The notes beneath the pieces are model-generated. The model was not told the origin of the DNA. It did not search any database and saw nothing but the letters and a program-made list of their open reading frames with translations. The position numbers and the translations under genes were made by a program. Positions 45,101 through 56,195 of a stretch of 64,000 nt of DNA are shown one piece after another. The DNA lies in contig NC_057863.1 of assembly GCF_019393635.1 (NCBI RefSeq), positions 32,079,357 through 32,143,356 of the forward strand, in the 5' to 3' direction. Source of the DNA: Dromiciops gliroides (Eukaryota; Chordata; Mammalia; Microbiotheria; Microbiotheriidae). Position 1 is the stretch's first letter; the number at the start of each line of letters is the position of its first letter.

Positions 45101-45420
45101 GTGCCCGGATGTCCCTCGGAGTTCGCAGCGGGGAGACAGAAGCCGGCTGCGGATGACATCCCCATCCCCACCCCCACCCCCCGGATACGCGGGGAGCCGA
45201 GCCCGGCGTCCCCGGGCCCTCGTGGTGGGGGGGGGGGGGACACCGGAAGCACCCAGTCGGGGCCTCAGGCCCGGCGCCACACACGCATACACACAGGTAC
45301 GCACACACGCATACGCACACACTCTGGAAGACCGCATGAACAGCCCCCCCGCTGCATCCCCGGCCTCCCAGGCTCCCAGTCACCGGAGCCGCCGCCGCCA
45401 CCCCGGCTTACCGGCGCCAT
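42191..45420 (-). CDS. RPL22L1: 60S ribosomal protein eL22-like 1 (spliced, four coding exons)
   Basis: Encodes the eL22 paralogue of the cytosolic large ribosomal subunit, which can replace RPL22 and is known to be repressed by it. Exons on the minus strand: 45,412-45,420 (M-A-P only), 43,282-43,374 (31 codons, [20 protein letters not shown] then [11 protein letters not shown]), 42,934-43,055 ([20 protein letters not shown], then [20 protein letters not shown] and part of R), 42,191-42,335 ([47 protein letters not shown], stop). All introns are GT-AG (donors gtaagc, gtaagt, gtaaga) and the phases join cleanly into 122 residues, the human length. [17 protein letters not shown] and the acidic SESED tail identify RPL22L1 rather than RPL22 ([17 protein letters not shown], poly-Glu tail). 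Intron 3 holds a SINE, intron 1 an L2 and a MIR. No disabling change, so probably functional. Confidence 0.97.
42431..42612 (+). mobile_element. tRNA-derived marsupial SINE, type B, in RPL22L1 intron 3
   Basis: Head altered ('gagcagagctaggtggtggc'). (CAAAA)n tail. Duplication ATACATGCCCCA at 42,418-42,429 and 42,614-42,625. Antisense to the gene. Confidence 0.95.
43085..43136 (+). repeat. Short tandem duplication in RPL22L1 intron 2
   Basis: 'cactagggaaggta(a)ccctag' occurs twice in tandem, about 26 bp per unit. Confidence 0.85.
44050..44330 (+). mobile_element. L2 LINE fragment in RPL22L1 intron 1
   Basis: 'ttatacagaaagcctttccc', 'cagattgcaagctccttatg' and 'gggcagtgatggtctttttc'. Antisense to the gene. 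Confidence 0.7.
44600..44852 (+). mobile_element. MIR element in RPL22L1 intron 1
   Basis: 'gacctgagtacaagttcggt', 'tagctatgtgaccctgggca', 'cctgtttcctcaactaccaa', 'gggtggttgtgagggtgtaa' and 'cagtaggcgctacataaatg' run in full MIR order. Confidence 0.85.
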
Positions 45421-45435
45421 CTTGGACACAGACGC

Positions 45436-45474
45436 GGAAAGAGGGCAGCCACGCCTGCGCGCTTTTTATTTATA
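45436..45474 (-). promoter_or_regulatory. RPL22L1: TATA box and TOP-like transcription start of RPL22L1
   Basis: On the minus strand TATAAATA at 45,474-45,467 is followed about 30 bases later by CCCTCTTTCC (45,445-45,436), a 5' terminal oligopyrimidine-type start. Predicted start C at 45,443-45,445, giving a 5' UTR of only about 23-25 bases before ATG at 45,420. TOP implies mTOR/LARP1-controlled translation. Confidence 0.85.
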
Positions 45475-45492
45475 CCTCGGCGTACGCCGAGG
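45475..45492. promoter_or_regulatory. Perfect 18-bp palindrome abutting the TATA box
   Basis: CCTCGGCGTACGCCGAGG is its own reverse complement and lies directly upstream of TATAAATA. It contains four CpG steps. Function unknown; could be a dimeric factor site. Confidence 0.7.
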
Positions 45493-46171
45493 CACGCACC
45501 GAGTGACGCAAAGACGCCGACGCCGTCGCTGCCGTCGGGGCCGCCGCTGGGAGAAGAAAACCCAGGAGGCGTTAGTTGGTCACCAAGGAAACGGGGGCGT
45601 GGCCCGGAGTGGGAGGAGTCGGCGGCATCCTACGCCGGAAAAGCCGAGGTGCCGTTGTCTATCTCTGGCAAGTCCTCTAGAGTTAGGGGCTGTTATGAGT
45701 CCCATATTACAGATGAGGCAATCGAGGCTGGAGGTGTTGGGGTCCGAGGCCTGTGTTCAGATATAGCGTGCGCCCTGGCTGCCGTAGAAATCCCTCAATT
45801 TTGGCGTGCGATTAAACGGATTTTTCTCTGTAATGTGGGGTCAGAAGTGGTATAGACAGATGGGAATGAGTCTCGGAAAACACGCTTATTGAGGGCAGGA
45901 GCCCTCCTTCTCAGCCTCCCTTTCCCTCTCCCCACCTCCAGCACAGCTTTTGTAGGGGGATCATCACAACTGGGCAAAATACCTCTTCTCATCCACGTTC
46001 TGCCTTCCACTCGTCCCTGGGACAAAGTCCAACAGGTGTTTGCGGGGGCACTCGTCCCGAGCTTTAGTATCCAGAGACTCAGTTTCCTCCCTCGTCAAAT
46101 AAGGAGGCAGCACAGGGCAATGGCTAGAACACCCTGGGTCTCAGGAGTCAGAGGACTCGGGATCATCAACT

Positions 46172-46378
46172 AATGCCCAAATCCCACCCTCTACGGGAAG
46201 CCTTTGCCAATCCCTTTGAATTCTAGGCCGTCCCTCTGTTAAATCGTTTCCTATGTTTACTCTGTATGTTGCCTCTACCCTTAGATCGTAAGAAATGCCA
46301 TTTTCTTCTCTCTGTATCTCCTGCTCTTAGTGCAGTGCCTGGAACACAGAAGGCGCTTAATAAATGCATTTTGACTGA
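46172..46378 (+). mobile_element. L2 LINE 3' fragment
   Basis: 'tacgggaagcctttgccaat', 'gtgcagtgcctggaacacag' and 'aggcgcttaataaatgcatt'. Confidence 0.8.
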
Positions 46379-46479
46379 TCTGCTGTGCGATCTTGGGCAA
46401 GTCATTTAATTGGGGGAGGCAGTGAAGGTTGGACTACATGGCTTCTGAGCTTCCTTATCATTCTAGAGCTTTTATGTAT

Positions 46480-46690
46480 ATAGGATAGAGTGCTGGACCT
46501 GGAGGAAGAACTGAGTTCAAATCCTATCGGACATTTAGCAGCTGTATGACTAGGTACTTAATCTATCAACTACTCTTAAATGCTTCAGTGGGCAAGTCAC
46601 TTAACCTTTCGTCGACTCAATTATCGTCTCTAAAAGGGAGCAATAGCACCTATAACACTGTTTGCAAACCTTATAAATTGTGTCAGTTAA
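46480..46690 (+). mobile_element. MIR relic
   Basis: 'tagagtgctggacctggagg', 'ctgagttcaaatcctatcgg' and 'gtgggcaagtcacttaacct'. Confidence 0.65.
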
Positions 46691-47090
46691 AATAATTAGG
46701 AGAGACAATTTTGGATAAGCTTATTATCAATCTGCACCTGTAAGGGATTAACAAAGCAGCTCCCTCGGTCCAAAGAGGCCTTGGCTACTTTTTCAGGTTT
46801 TTATCCCTTTTGATAACATCATTATACATCAATCAAATCTCATTGGTTCACATAATTAAAGGTGGATTACATCTGGTCAAAGGGGCTGAAAGTCCTTTTG
46901 TTTGAGGAAAATATCTCTATGTGTGGTAATCAAGCCAAAGAATTTGGACCCCACCTAGACTGAGCCAGCATTGTTACTTCTATCTGGGTGTGATCTTGAG
47001 AGGGGATGGGAGTGTGGCTGATGGCATTTAACACAAGGGGGGATCTGAAGTTCCCCTTGATATCGGTCATTAATAATTATTTCTCACAAA
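46680..47090 (+). mobile_element. Candidate solo LTR of an endogenous retrovirus (fossil)
   Basis: About 410 bp from TGTCAGTT to TTTCTCACA with short inverted ends (TGTsAg…). No viral internal region adjoins it. Family and exact ends uncertain. A non-autonomous DNA element is an alternative. Confidence 0.33.
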
Positions 47091-47479
47091 ATCCTAGTAG
47101 CATCAGCAGCATAATATTGGTAGAAAAAGACCAGACTCTCCTGTTCTGTCTCACTTTCTAATAATTATAAATATCTTAAATAATAAAATTAGAAAATTTA
47201 GTCATAGTTCTTTTCATCTGTGTTTTACAATGAACTAGGGCTAAGCTGAAACACCTGACTTCCATCCAGAAAGCCAAGAAATCACTGACCTGGGACACAG
47301 TGCAGAACTTAGTTTCCTATGGAAAATCTTGTGGTTCTGCCTGACTAATTTTAGGCTAATTTTAACTAAGTTGAACTGAAGGGTAGGAATCTAAAGAGCT
47401 ACAGAGGCTTCTCAAAATTTGTGTAAAATAGGAAAGTTTTTGTATCTCCTAAAGCTATTGACATTTTGCTTGTTAGATC

Positions 47480-47640
47480 TTGAGGTCAGAGAACTTGGCT
47501 TAGAATCTGGGCTCAGTTACTTATCACTTTTGTGTGGCTTTGAGCAATCGAGTCACTCTCTTGGAGCCTCAGTTTCCTCACCTGCAAAATGTGAACTAAT
47601 GACAAAATGTAGACCAATTGACCCTTAAGGTTCCTTCTAA
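47480..47640 (+). mobile_element. MIR-like relic
   Basis: 'ttggcttagaatctgggctc', 'tggagcctcagtttcctcac' and 'cctgcaaaatgtgaactaat'. Confidence 0.6.
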
Positions 47641-47666
47641 CACCAGACATTAAGATCCTTGCTCTT

Positions 47667-47824
47667 GGGGCGGCTAGGTGGCGCAGTGGATAAAGCACCG
47701 GCCCTGGATTCAGGAGTACCTGGGTTCAAGTCTGGCCTCAGACACTTGACACTTACTAACCGTGTGACCCTGGGCAAGTCACTTAACCCCCATTGCCCCG
47801 CGCAAAAAAAAAAAAAAAAAAAAA
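47667..47824 (+). mobile_element. Young-looking marsupial SINE, type B
   Basis: Complete, CATTGCCCCGCGC followed by an uninterrupted run of about 24 A. Perfect 16-bp duplication AAGATCCTTGCTCTTG at 47,652-47,667 and 47,825-47,840. Confidence 0.97.
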
Positions 47825-47840
47825 AAGATCCTTGCTCTTG

Positions 47841-50005
47841 GTGGCCTAACTATACCATGACAACTTACTATCTGATGAAGCTGTTTAAACAAGGAACACC
47901 TAAAAGCAACTTAAGAAGGATTTCCAAATAACCAGGACATGCTGAAAGATTCTTGTTTACCTCAGAGGGCAGGAACTTTCAAAAATGCTCAAATCAAGCA
48001 GGTCTTGTCTGAAGATTCTCTTTTAAAACTAACATGTATGATGTTATGATGATGATGTTCATGGACGAGAGGGTATGCTTGCAGCATCACAGATTCATTT
48101 GGAATTAATTTGGGAAGATCAATAAGTGTGGTAGCCAAATAGTATGGTTCATTATAATTTTCATTGGAGAGAAAGTTGGGAGATAATAATAATAAAAAAT
48201 GATAATGATAATGATAATAACAGCAACATTTGTGCATCTATTTGTTTGCCAAATGTTTTAAACTTTAGCTCATTTGATGCTCACAACATCCCTTCCATGT
48301 CTTCAAGACAGGAAAACCCAAACTTTTGTTAATCATCTGTGACACATTCCAGCTGTCCTATTGGATAACTTCTTCACACGTCGGGCTCCTCATCATAACA
48401 TGAGGACAATATCTATGATTCACAGGATTCATTGGTCTTCCAGTACTATGGCTCCTTCTGATTATCCTTGATACCTGATTATCCTTCTGATTCTGCTCTG
48501 GTCTTTCTGATTGTCCCTTGTTAGTCTGATTTAAAGAGCTTTTAGAAAGGGTTATTTACTAAAAGAATATGGTAAGAAGAGTCTGTGACAATCTCTTACC
48601 ACCAGTACAGACAAAGTCCAGGAGTAAGTGGGCTAAAAGGCGGAGAGCAAGTGTGGCCAAGGGGTAAAATCACAGCTCCTGGTTGCCAGAAATCCATTTC
48701 TTCCCTTAATAGAGTACTTCTTAGGCATAGTGTAGCATTTTACTGGGCTTTTACTGACTTTCCTCAGTGTGCCTGGGCCTGTTATCATCTGTGGTTGTCA
48801 TGTAGATGCTGCTAGAAGTCCAACAAAAATGACAAATTCTCTCATGCTTCCAAGTTCACAAGGCCATCTTCCAGGCAACTGGGGGCAAAGAAGAGACTTG
48901 TTTCCTCCCCCTTCAAAAGCTATTACCCTTCATGAATTTAGCTGAGGCAGCCCTTGCTATCAGAAACTCAAATTCCTGATTCTAAAATAGCTTGCTGGTT
49001 TTAGACAAGCCCTGTAGGGTATCACCCTTGTTATCCTCATCACCCTCACCCATCACCACCACCACCATCATCATTGCTATCATTTATATGGTGCCTACTC
49101 CTTTACAAATATCTCATTTGAATCTCATATAAACCCTCTTCAACCAATACAAATGTACTTTATGTGCAACATCACTTCATTCTACCCAATAGCTTTCAAG
49201 CACTTCTAAATTAATCAAGGACTTGTACCTAATCTAAACTCATTTGTTGATTCAATATAGATGCTCTCGCCTGGTTAATATATCAGGGCATAGTATCTTG
49301 CTAGTTACTTTGGGCTAGGGTAGTTGGGTTATTGATGAACACAATCCCCACATTTACACTGGTGTTAACTACATTTTAATAGAGATCTATAAGAAAATAA
49401 TTTGGAAAAAAGGTTCAATTCAGCATGATTTTGGAGACTCTCTTGCCCAAACTTCATCATTATCTATCTACCTCTTTCTGCTTCACCAATTCCTCACTCT
49501 AGTTCCCAGTACCTCAGTAATAAAAATATATCCTTGTTCTTCTTCTTTCCTTTTCACGCAGATAATTGTGTGGAACCCAAGTTAAACTCTGGGAAGTCCA
49601 TTGATAGGGCTGCATATAAAACTATATAATTTAGATTTGTAGAATATATTTGAAGAGGTGGTATATTTTCCTCTGACAATACCAGCTATTTTTTTTTTTT
49701 GCTTGAATCAGACTCCAAGGGTTTGTTTAGGGAGGGGTGGAAAAGTGATCTCCCTATAGCAAATCTCTTAATATAGAAATATATTCATCTCCTTTAGTGT
49801 CTTAAGCATTAAATTACTCAGGCTGAAGTCTTAAATTTCCATGTTCTGGCTTCTAAAGAGTGAAAACTAACAGATCAAATGTGAGGGGGCACACTTGATG
49901 GCCCCTAAATGGGCAGGGTTATTGTTGTCCTCCCCAAGATACTTTGGGGGGATCCCAGATCCTATGGTTACCTCTAGAAAGCTCCTTGGAGATCACTGGA
50001 TCCAC
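47841..50005. other. Mostly single-copy DNA, nothing firm identified
   Basis: A short (ATAATG)n patch near 48,185-48,220 and an (ATC/CAC)n patch near 49,035-49,075. ORFs of 60-82 residues are not recognisable. Confidence 0.4.
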
Positions 50006-50009
50006 TTCT

Positions 50010-50290
50010 ACAAAGAGGGCTGGATTTGAAGTCGGAAGACCTGGGTTAGAATCCTGATTCTGTCACCTGCAAGACTCTGGGAAGCCCCAAAACTCTCTGA
50101 GCCCCAGTTCCCATCTGTAAAGCAAGGGGATTGGAAAGGGTGACCAAGAAGTCTTCTTCCAGTTCTAAATATTTGAGTTTCTCAGCACTCCCTCTCCCCC
50201 ATTTCGAAGATAAAGAAAGTGAAGCCAAGACAAGGCAAGTGATTTAGTTCAAGGTCACTCAGCTGGGAGCTTCCAGGGTTGGGCTTTATC
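50010..50290. mobile_element. Two MIR-like relics in opposite orientation
   Basis: 50,010-50,130 is + ('tggatttgaagtcggaagac', 'ctgggttagaatcctgattc'). 50,205-50,290 is - ('gtgatttagttcaaggtcac'). Confidence 0.5.
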
Positions 50291-50884
50291 CTCGATCCTC
50301 CGACTTAAAATCCGGGCTCTGTGGAGACAACAATAGTTCCGTTACAGAGCAATTCGTACCAGCTTGTAGAAAGCCTCAAGGACTTTGCTGTCAGCAGATA
50401 TTAATTAGAGCACCTTCTAATTTCATTAGTCTGAAGCTGTCTCTCTAATCACTGTGAGCTTCAGGAGGCACTGCATGAATCCTCAGCCTTCCTGAGAGAC
50501 ATCCTGGGCTCATGCCCGGGCACCTCCCTTTATTTGTCCCTTCATTTCCCCTCTGAATTCAGAACGTGCTAAGTTTAAGACAATTATCAAATTGATACAC
50601 ATCTCCTTTGGACTGGTTGTATTCAACAGACCCATTTTCCTGTTACTTAATAAGAAGACAAGACCTCAGTTCTGACCATAACATTTGTTCTTGGTATAAA
50701 AACATATTTTACTTGGTTCTGTAATTCTTTGGATCTCAGACTGCCCTAATTACCACTCAGCCCTCCGAGGCTTTTGCTTGGAATGCATTCCGACACTGGC
50801 TCCACTCCCTAGGATTCCCAGCTCTATTCAAGGCTCAATTCATGTGTTATCTCTTTTGAGAACCCTTTTTTGATCCCCGTAGTT
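50291..50884. other. Single-copy DNA, nothing identified
   Basis: No gene or repeat recognised. Confidence 0.35.
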
Positions 50885-51075
50885 GCATTCGTAGTGAAGA
50901 GTCGTCTTGGAGTCAGGAAAGTCTAGGTTCAAATCCTCACCCATGACACCAACTAGTGATGACCTTGGGCAAGTCACTAAGCTGAATTTTCCTCATCTGT
51001 AAAATGGGGATAATAATATCGCCTATTTCAGAGAGTTGTGCAGCTCAGACAACAAGTGTCATGTGCTATACAATG
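50885..51075 (+). mobile_element. MIR element
   Basis: 'cttggagtcaggaaagtcta', 'ggttcaaatcctcacccatg', 'gatgaccttgggcaagtcac' and 'ttttcctcatctgtaaaatg', then 'gagttgtgcagctcagacaa'. Confidence 0.78.
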
Positions 51076-51100
51076 GGAAAGCTCCATATGACTTCCTCAT

Positions 51101-51362
51101 TACTATCTGTTTGTTTACCTGTTGTGTTTTTTTTAACCCCTTGTGCTCTATTAGACAGGTTGTATATTATTATCTGTTGACATGTTATATTCTATCAGAC
51201 AGGTTGTTTACTATTATGTTTACATGTTGTGTTCTATTAGACACGTTATATACTATCATCTGTTTATATGTGTTCTATCAGACAGGTTGTATGCTTTTAT
51301 CTGTTTACAGGTTGTGTTCTATTAGACAGGTTGTACGCTATTATCTGTTTATATCTTGTATT
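51101..51362 (+). repeat. Minisatellite, about 44-bp unit, five to six copies
   Basis: Each unit follows 'ttatctgtttacatgttgtg', 'ttctattagacaggttgtat' and 'acta' with 10-20% divergence. Anchor GACAGGTTGT occurs at about 51,154, 51,200, 51,282 and 51,326. The 125-residue ORF over it is a repeat translation. Confidence 0.88.
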
Positions 51363-51475
51363 CCAGATTTCAAGCTACTCAGAGGACAGGAAGTCTCTCA
51401 TTTTTGTCTTTGAACCCTCATCATGTAGCACAGTGTCTTGCAGATAGTAAGTGGCTAATAAATGCTGGATTTTGA
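51363..51475 (+). mobile_element. L2 3'-end relic
   Basis: 'agaggacaggaagtctctca', 'gtagcacagtgtcttgcaga' and 'gtggctaataaatgctggat'. It directly follows the minisatellite. Confidence 0.65.
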
Positions 51476-51624
51476 TAAGATTACCTTTAACATTTCTTCC
51501 GTATTTTTTCTTTTTCTTTTAAAATTAAAACCTGCCCTGTTTGACTTATTTTTTTTCTCATTCACAACACATCCATTCATTCAGTGGCTTAGCAGATATT
51601 AATTGCATCCCAGGTGTAATTCAC

Positions 51625-53480
51625 AACTAATAAAGAAGAAATGAAAGAACTTGTTAAGAATGGTTTTGCCCAATTGCATGCCAATAAAAATGACAATTTA
51701 AATGAAATGAATGGTTACAAAAATATAAAATGTGCAGATCAATAGAATTAAGAAATAGAGAATTTATCCCAACTAAGAAAAGAAGGGATTTAATAAGTCA
51801 TAAATGAACTCCTAGAGGAAAAAAACACCACCAAGATCAGATGGATTTACAAGCAGATTTTATCAAACATTTAAGAAAATAATTTCAATGTGACAAAAAA
51901 AAACCCCAGAAAAAGAAGGGGACCTATTTCCTATAATACAAATAAAGTGTTAATACCTAAACCAGGGTAAGTCAAAACAGAGAAAGAAAATTGTAAACTA
52001 ATATCCCTAATGAATATTGATGCAAAAATTTTAAATAAAACATTAGCAAGAAGATTTTAGCAACATATCACTGACTATAATTCACCATATTAACAACAAA
52101 AGTCATGATTATATCAATATGTGCAGAAAAAATATTTTGGCAAGATATAATACTCATTTCTCTTAAAAACACTAGAGAGCATGGGAATAAATGCATCTTT
52201 CCTTAACAAAAATAGGATTTATTTAAAACCAAGGGCCAGAATTATTTGTAATTGGGATAAACTAGAAGCCTTGTTAAGATCTAGTGTAGAACATGGATGT
52301 TCACTTTTACCATTATTATTCAATATAGTGATAGAAATCCTACCTAAGCAATAAGAAATGAAAAAGGAATTTAGGGAATATATATAGGCAAAGAAGAAAC
52401 AAAATGACCACTTTTTGCAAATGTGATGGTTTACTAAGAGAATACTAGGCAGTTAACTTAAAAGCAATGAACAACTTCAACAATTGCAGGATACAAAATA
52501 AACCCTTACAAATCATTAGCATCTTTGAATATTACCAACATCATCCAGCAGGAAGGTATAGAAAAAAACACCACTCCCAATACCACAAAAAGCATAAAAT
52601 GATTGGGAGCCTAACTACCAAGAAACACACAAAACTATGAGAACACAATTACAAAATGTTCTTTACAGAAATAAAAAAAGATATAATAACTGGAGAAATA
52701 TCAATTACTCATGGACAGGCCAAGCCAATACAATAAAAATTAAAATACTACCTACATCCATTGTCTTATTCAGTGCCATACCAATCAAACTTCAAAAAAC
52801 ATGTTTTATAGAACTAGAAAAATATTAAATGAATCAAGAGGAATAGAAGTACAAGAATCTCAAAGGAAATCAAGGGGAGAAATGGGAAAGAAGAAGGTCT
52901 AGCATTATTAGTTCTCAATATACATTACAAAATCCATAATCACCAAAACCATTGGGTATTGGGTAAGAAATAGAGAGGTTGATCAGTATAACTGATAAGG
53001 TACATAATATGCAGAATCAAATGAGCACAGTAGCCTAGTGTGTGATAAACCCAAAGATCCCAGCTATAGGAGGACACACTCATTTTTTAATAAAAGCTAT
53101 TGGGAAAGCTGGAAAGTGGCCTGGCAGAAATTAGGTATAGATCAACTATATGATGTACTATCATCATATACTAAGCTAAGCTCCATTTCTTTGTTCCATG
53201 ACTTAGACATAAAGGGTGACACAAATTAAAGAAGCAAGAAAGAAATTACTTGTTGGATCTATGGATAGAAAAAAACCCCAAACCTGTGATGAAACAAGAG
53301 ATAGAGGGGGTCACAAAAGGTAAAATGGATTGTTTGCATAAAATTAAAGTTTTTGTACAGAAAACCAATGCAGCTAAAATTAGAAGAGAAACATGTAAAT
53401 GGGGGAAAATGTTTGTAGCAACTAATTTCCAAGCTATATAGGGAACCGATTCAAATTTATAATACTAAGAGCTATATACA
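51625..53480 (+). mobile_element. L1 ORF2 internal fragment (reverse transcriptase region)
   Basis: Starts 'gaaagaacttgttaagaatg' and proceeds through 'caagatcagatggatttaca' (PGPDGFT-type), 'ccagggtaagtcaaaacaga', 'ttaccattattattcaatat' and 'aattactcatggacaggcca', to 'gcaactaatttccaagctat'. Both ends are missing and many frame breaks are visible, so it is an old dead copy. ORFs of 63 residues at 52,637, 53,038 and 53,250 are pieces of it. Confidence 0.88.
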
Positions 53481-54539
53481 AGGCCTGTGTCAGGCAAGGG
53501 GCTCATGAGGAAAAATGGCATGGTGGAGATGCAAATGTTTGCAGTAGCTAAGGAGTCCGGACTTTATTCTGTAGGTAAGAGGGAATTATTGAAGAGCTTG
53601 AAACAAGAGGAATAAAGTAATCCTTGAGGAACTTTAGTTATGGAAGCAGAGTATAACATTAGAGGCAGGAAATATTGGAGGCTGAGAGAGCAGAAAGGAG
53701 GCTCCTGCAATTATCTAGGTGTGATGGGCAGGGTCGGGGAGGGGAATCCCCAGGGAAGAGAAGCTTGAATGCTTGCTTCTAGAAAAACATGATGGGAAGT
53801 GATGCAACTGGCCTCCTGGTTTGGAGTAGATCCGAACATTCTGTGGTGGGTTCCAGTCCGTTAATTGCATCATGGTTTCTTCATTGGCTGCATAGCAAGA
53901 ACTAGGGTGCACTTGGAAGATATCACCCAGCCAAAACAAGGGAGTCATGACTTTGGTCTGGTGGTTTTCAAGTGAGAAGACGAGGACCTGATATGGGGGA
54001 AGAGGACTCTGGCCATTATCTCCTTGCCTGGGCCATCATGTAGCCAGTGAGCTCATGGACTTGCTTCTGACTCTGCTGGGGTCCATTCTTTCCTACCTTT
54101 CTGTAAAGGAAGTTGGAGATGGCTGTAAAATGAGGAGAGCAATCCACCAGAGATCCAGGAGTGGATGAATCCATTCTGAGATTTGTGGAAAGGCAGATGG
54201 TGAGAGGGGGGAAGTCCCAAGTGCCTTTGTCTTAGCCTAGCAGGAATAGAGATGTGCACTCATCCCTGCATCAGCCATACAACATTTCAAAGTGAACTTG
54301 TGGGGAGAAAGTTATCTAGAAGCTACATTAAGTTTGAACCTACTCTTCACAGGGACCAAAGGTGGTCTAGGAAAGAGTGTTTCCCCAGGTGTTGAGGAAA
54401 TATTTGTAACTAGTTCTTGTTCTATTTTAACATCAAATATTCTTTTGTAAAAGCTAATTGGTGTTAACAGGTTAAATGGACCCAAGAGACAAATCACTAG
54501 CTAATATACTTTCTTTTTTTTTAAATAAATTTTTAAAAA
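53481..54539. other. Mostly unassigned DNA
   Basis: 53,500-53,720 has weak resemblance to the ancient repeat at 40.3-41.06 kb ('gaattattgaagagcttgaa', 'aggctcctgcaattatctag'). The remainder is single copy. Confidence 0.35.
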
Positions 54540-55530
54540 TATTTTTTTAAAGATATTTTAAATATTCTTTTCTTTTTAGAGTTCCAGATTCTCTCCTTCC
54601 CTCCCACCCTCATCCACCGAGAAGCAAGCAAAATATGGATTATACATGTGAAATCATGCAAAATATATTTCCATATTAGCCATGTGAGAGAGCAAGAGAG
54701 TGAGAGAGCGAGCCAGAGAGAGAGTTACATTTCGATTTGTACAATGTTGTTGATACTGTGTACAATGTTCTCCTGGTTCTGCTTAATTCACTCAGCATCA
54801 ATTCATGTAAGTCTTTCCAAATTTTTCTGAAATCTGCTTGCTCATCATTTCTTACAGTACAATAGTATTCCATTACATCCATATACCACAACTTGTTCAG
54901 CCATTCCCCAATTGATGGGCATCCCTTCAGTTTCCAATTCTTTGCTACCACAAAGAGGACCTATAAATATTTTTATACATGTGGGTCATTTTCCCTTTTT
55001 ATGATTTCTTTGGGATACAGACCTAATAGTGGTATTGTTGGGTAAAAGGGTATGCAGAGTTTTATAGTTTTTTGGGAATGGTTCCAAATTGCTGTCCAGA
55101 ATGGTTGGAATCAGTTCACAACTCCACCAACAGTGCATTAGTGTTCCAATTTTCTCATATCTCCTCCAACACTTATCATTTTCCTTTTTTATCATATTAG
55201 CCAATTGGATAGGTGTGAGGTGGTACCTCAAAGTCATTTTAATTTGCATTTCTTTAATCAGTAGGGATTGAGAACATTTTTTCATATGGCTCTATATAGC
55301 TTTAATTTCCTCATCTGAGAACTGCCTGTTCATATCCTTTGACCATTTTTCAACTGAGGAATGACTTGTATTCTTATATATCTGATTTGGTTCTCTCTAT
55401 TTTAAATATGAGGCCTTTATCAGAAACTGTGGCTGTAAAAATTGTTTTCCAGCTTTCTGTTTTCCTTTTAATCTTGTTTGCATTGATTTTTTTTGAATTT
55501 CACAAATTCTTTTGCTTCTTAATGCTTTTA
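54540..55530 (-). mobile_element. L1 3' end, antisense
   Basis: The minus strand reads QIKMTLRYHLTPIQLANMIK (55,200-55,260), NDKCWRRYEKIGTLMHCWWS (about 55,120-55,190), VAKNWKLKGCPSIGEWLNKL and EYYCTVRNDEQADFRKIWKD, ending S-R-T-R-R-T-L-Y-T-V-S-T. This is the marsupial L1 ORF2 C-terminus, followed by the 3' UTR with 'ctctccttccctcccaccct' (as read on +). Frame interruptions are present. Confidence 0.93.
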
Positions 55531-55949
55531 GAATTATATGCATCCAGTGCCCAGAAGCAAACAATATAATACATCTTTCAAATAATATATACTGGGTTAA
55601 GAATAAGTTTTCATTATTAAGGTCTCTTCTACATGTACACATCTGCCCCATATGCCACCACACTTTGCTTTTAAGAGAGGCAATAACATGTTAGCCTGGA
55701 ATGAGGGACTCAAGGACATTTCAGAAGCCATACAAAAACTTCAGTACTGAAACAAAGAACAAATGAGTTTCCAGTCTGACATTCTATTCTAAAGATAAGC
55801 ATCTGCGGCAGTTTGTAAACTAATACTAGGCCACCCTGGGTTTAGGCAGAAAAAGAGCCGTGGCTGGGTTACAGTTATACTTCAATTTCGCTTGAGGCAC
55901 AATTCAAGCTATAGGGACTGTTTACTGTAGAACACCGCACAGCATCTTT
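55531..55949. other. Single-copy DNA, nothing identified
   Basis: No gene or repeat recognised. Confidence 0.35.
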
Positions 55950-55965
55950 TAGAGCTAAGTAGCAT

Positions 55966-56146
55966 GGGGCAGCTAGGTGGCACAGTGGATAGAGTACTGG
56001 CCCTGGATTCAGGAGTACCTGAGTTCAAAACCAGCCTCAGACACTTAACACTTGCTAGCTGTGTGACCCTGGGCAAGTCACTTAACCCCAATTGTCTCAC
56101 CAAAACAAAAAACAAACAAACAAACAAACAACAACAACAACAAAAA
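55966..56146 (+). mobile_element. tRNA-derived marsupial SINE, type A
   Basis: (CAAA)n(CAA)n tail. Exact 14-bp duplication TAGAGCTAAGTAGC at 55,950-55,963 and 56,147-56,160. Confidence 0.96.
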
Positions 56147-56195
56147 TAGAGCTAAGTAGCTATACCTTCTCTTTTACCCAGTTAGGAACTACTTC

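Larger units (their letters stand above)
44880..45680. promoter_or_regulatory. RPL22L1: CpG island over the RPL22L1 promoter, exon 1 and 5' intron 1
   Basis: The only strongly CpG-rich stretch in the window. Includes GC boxes, CCGGAAG ETS-like motifs (45,241-45,247) and TGACGCAAAG upstream of the TATA box. Long ORFs of 271 (+) and 202 (-) residues are by-products of GC-rich DNA. Confidence 0.9.

Noticed and set aside
44951-45766. 271-residue + ORF across the CpG island
   Set aside because: Antisense to the RPL22L1 promoter and exon 1, rich in Arg/Pro/Gly as any frame in CpG-rich DNA, no recognisable domain. The same applies to the 202-residue minus ORF at 44,793-45,401.
51036-51413. 125-residue hydrophobic repeated ORF
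   Set aside because: It is the translation of the 44-bp minisatellite.
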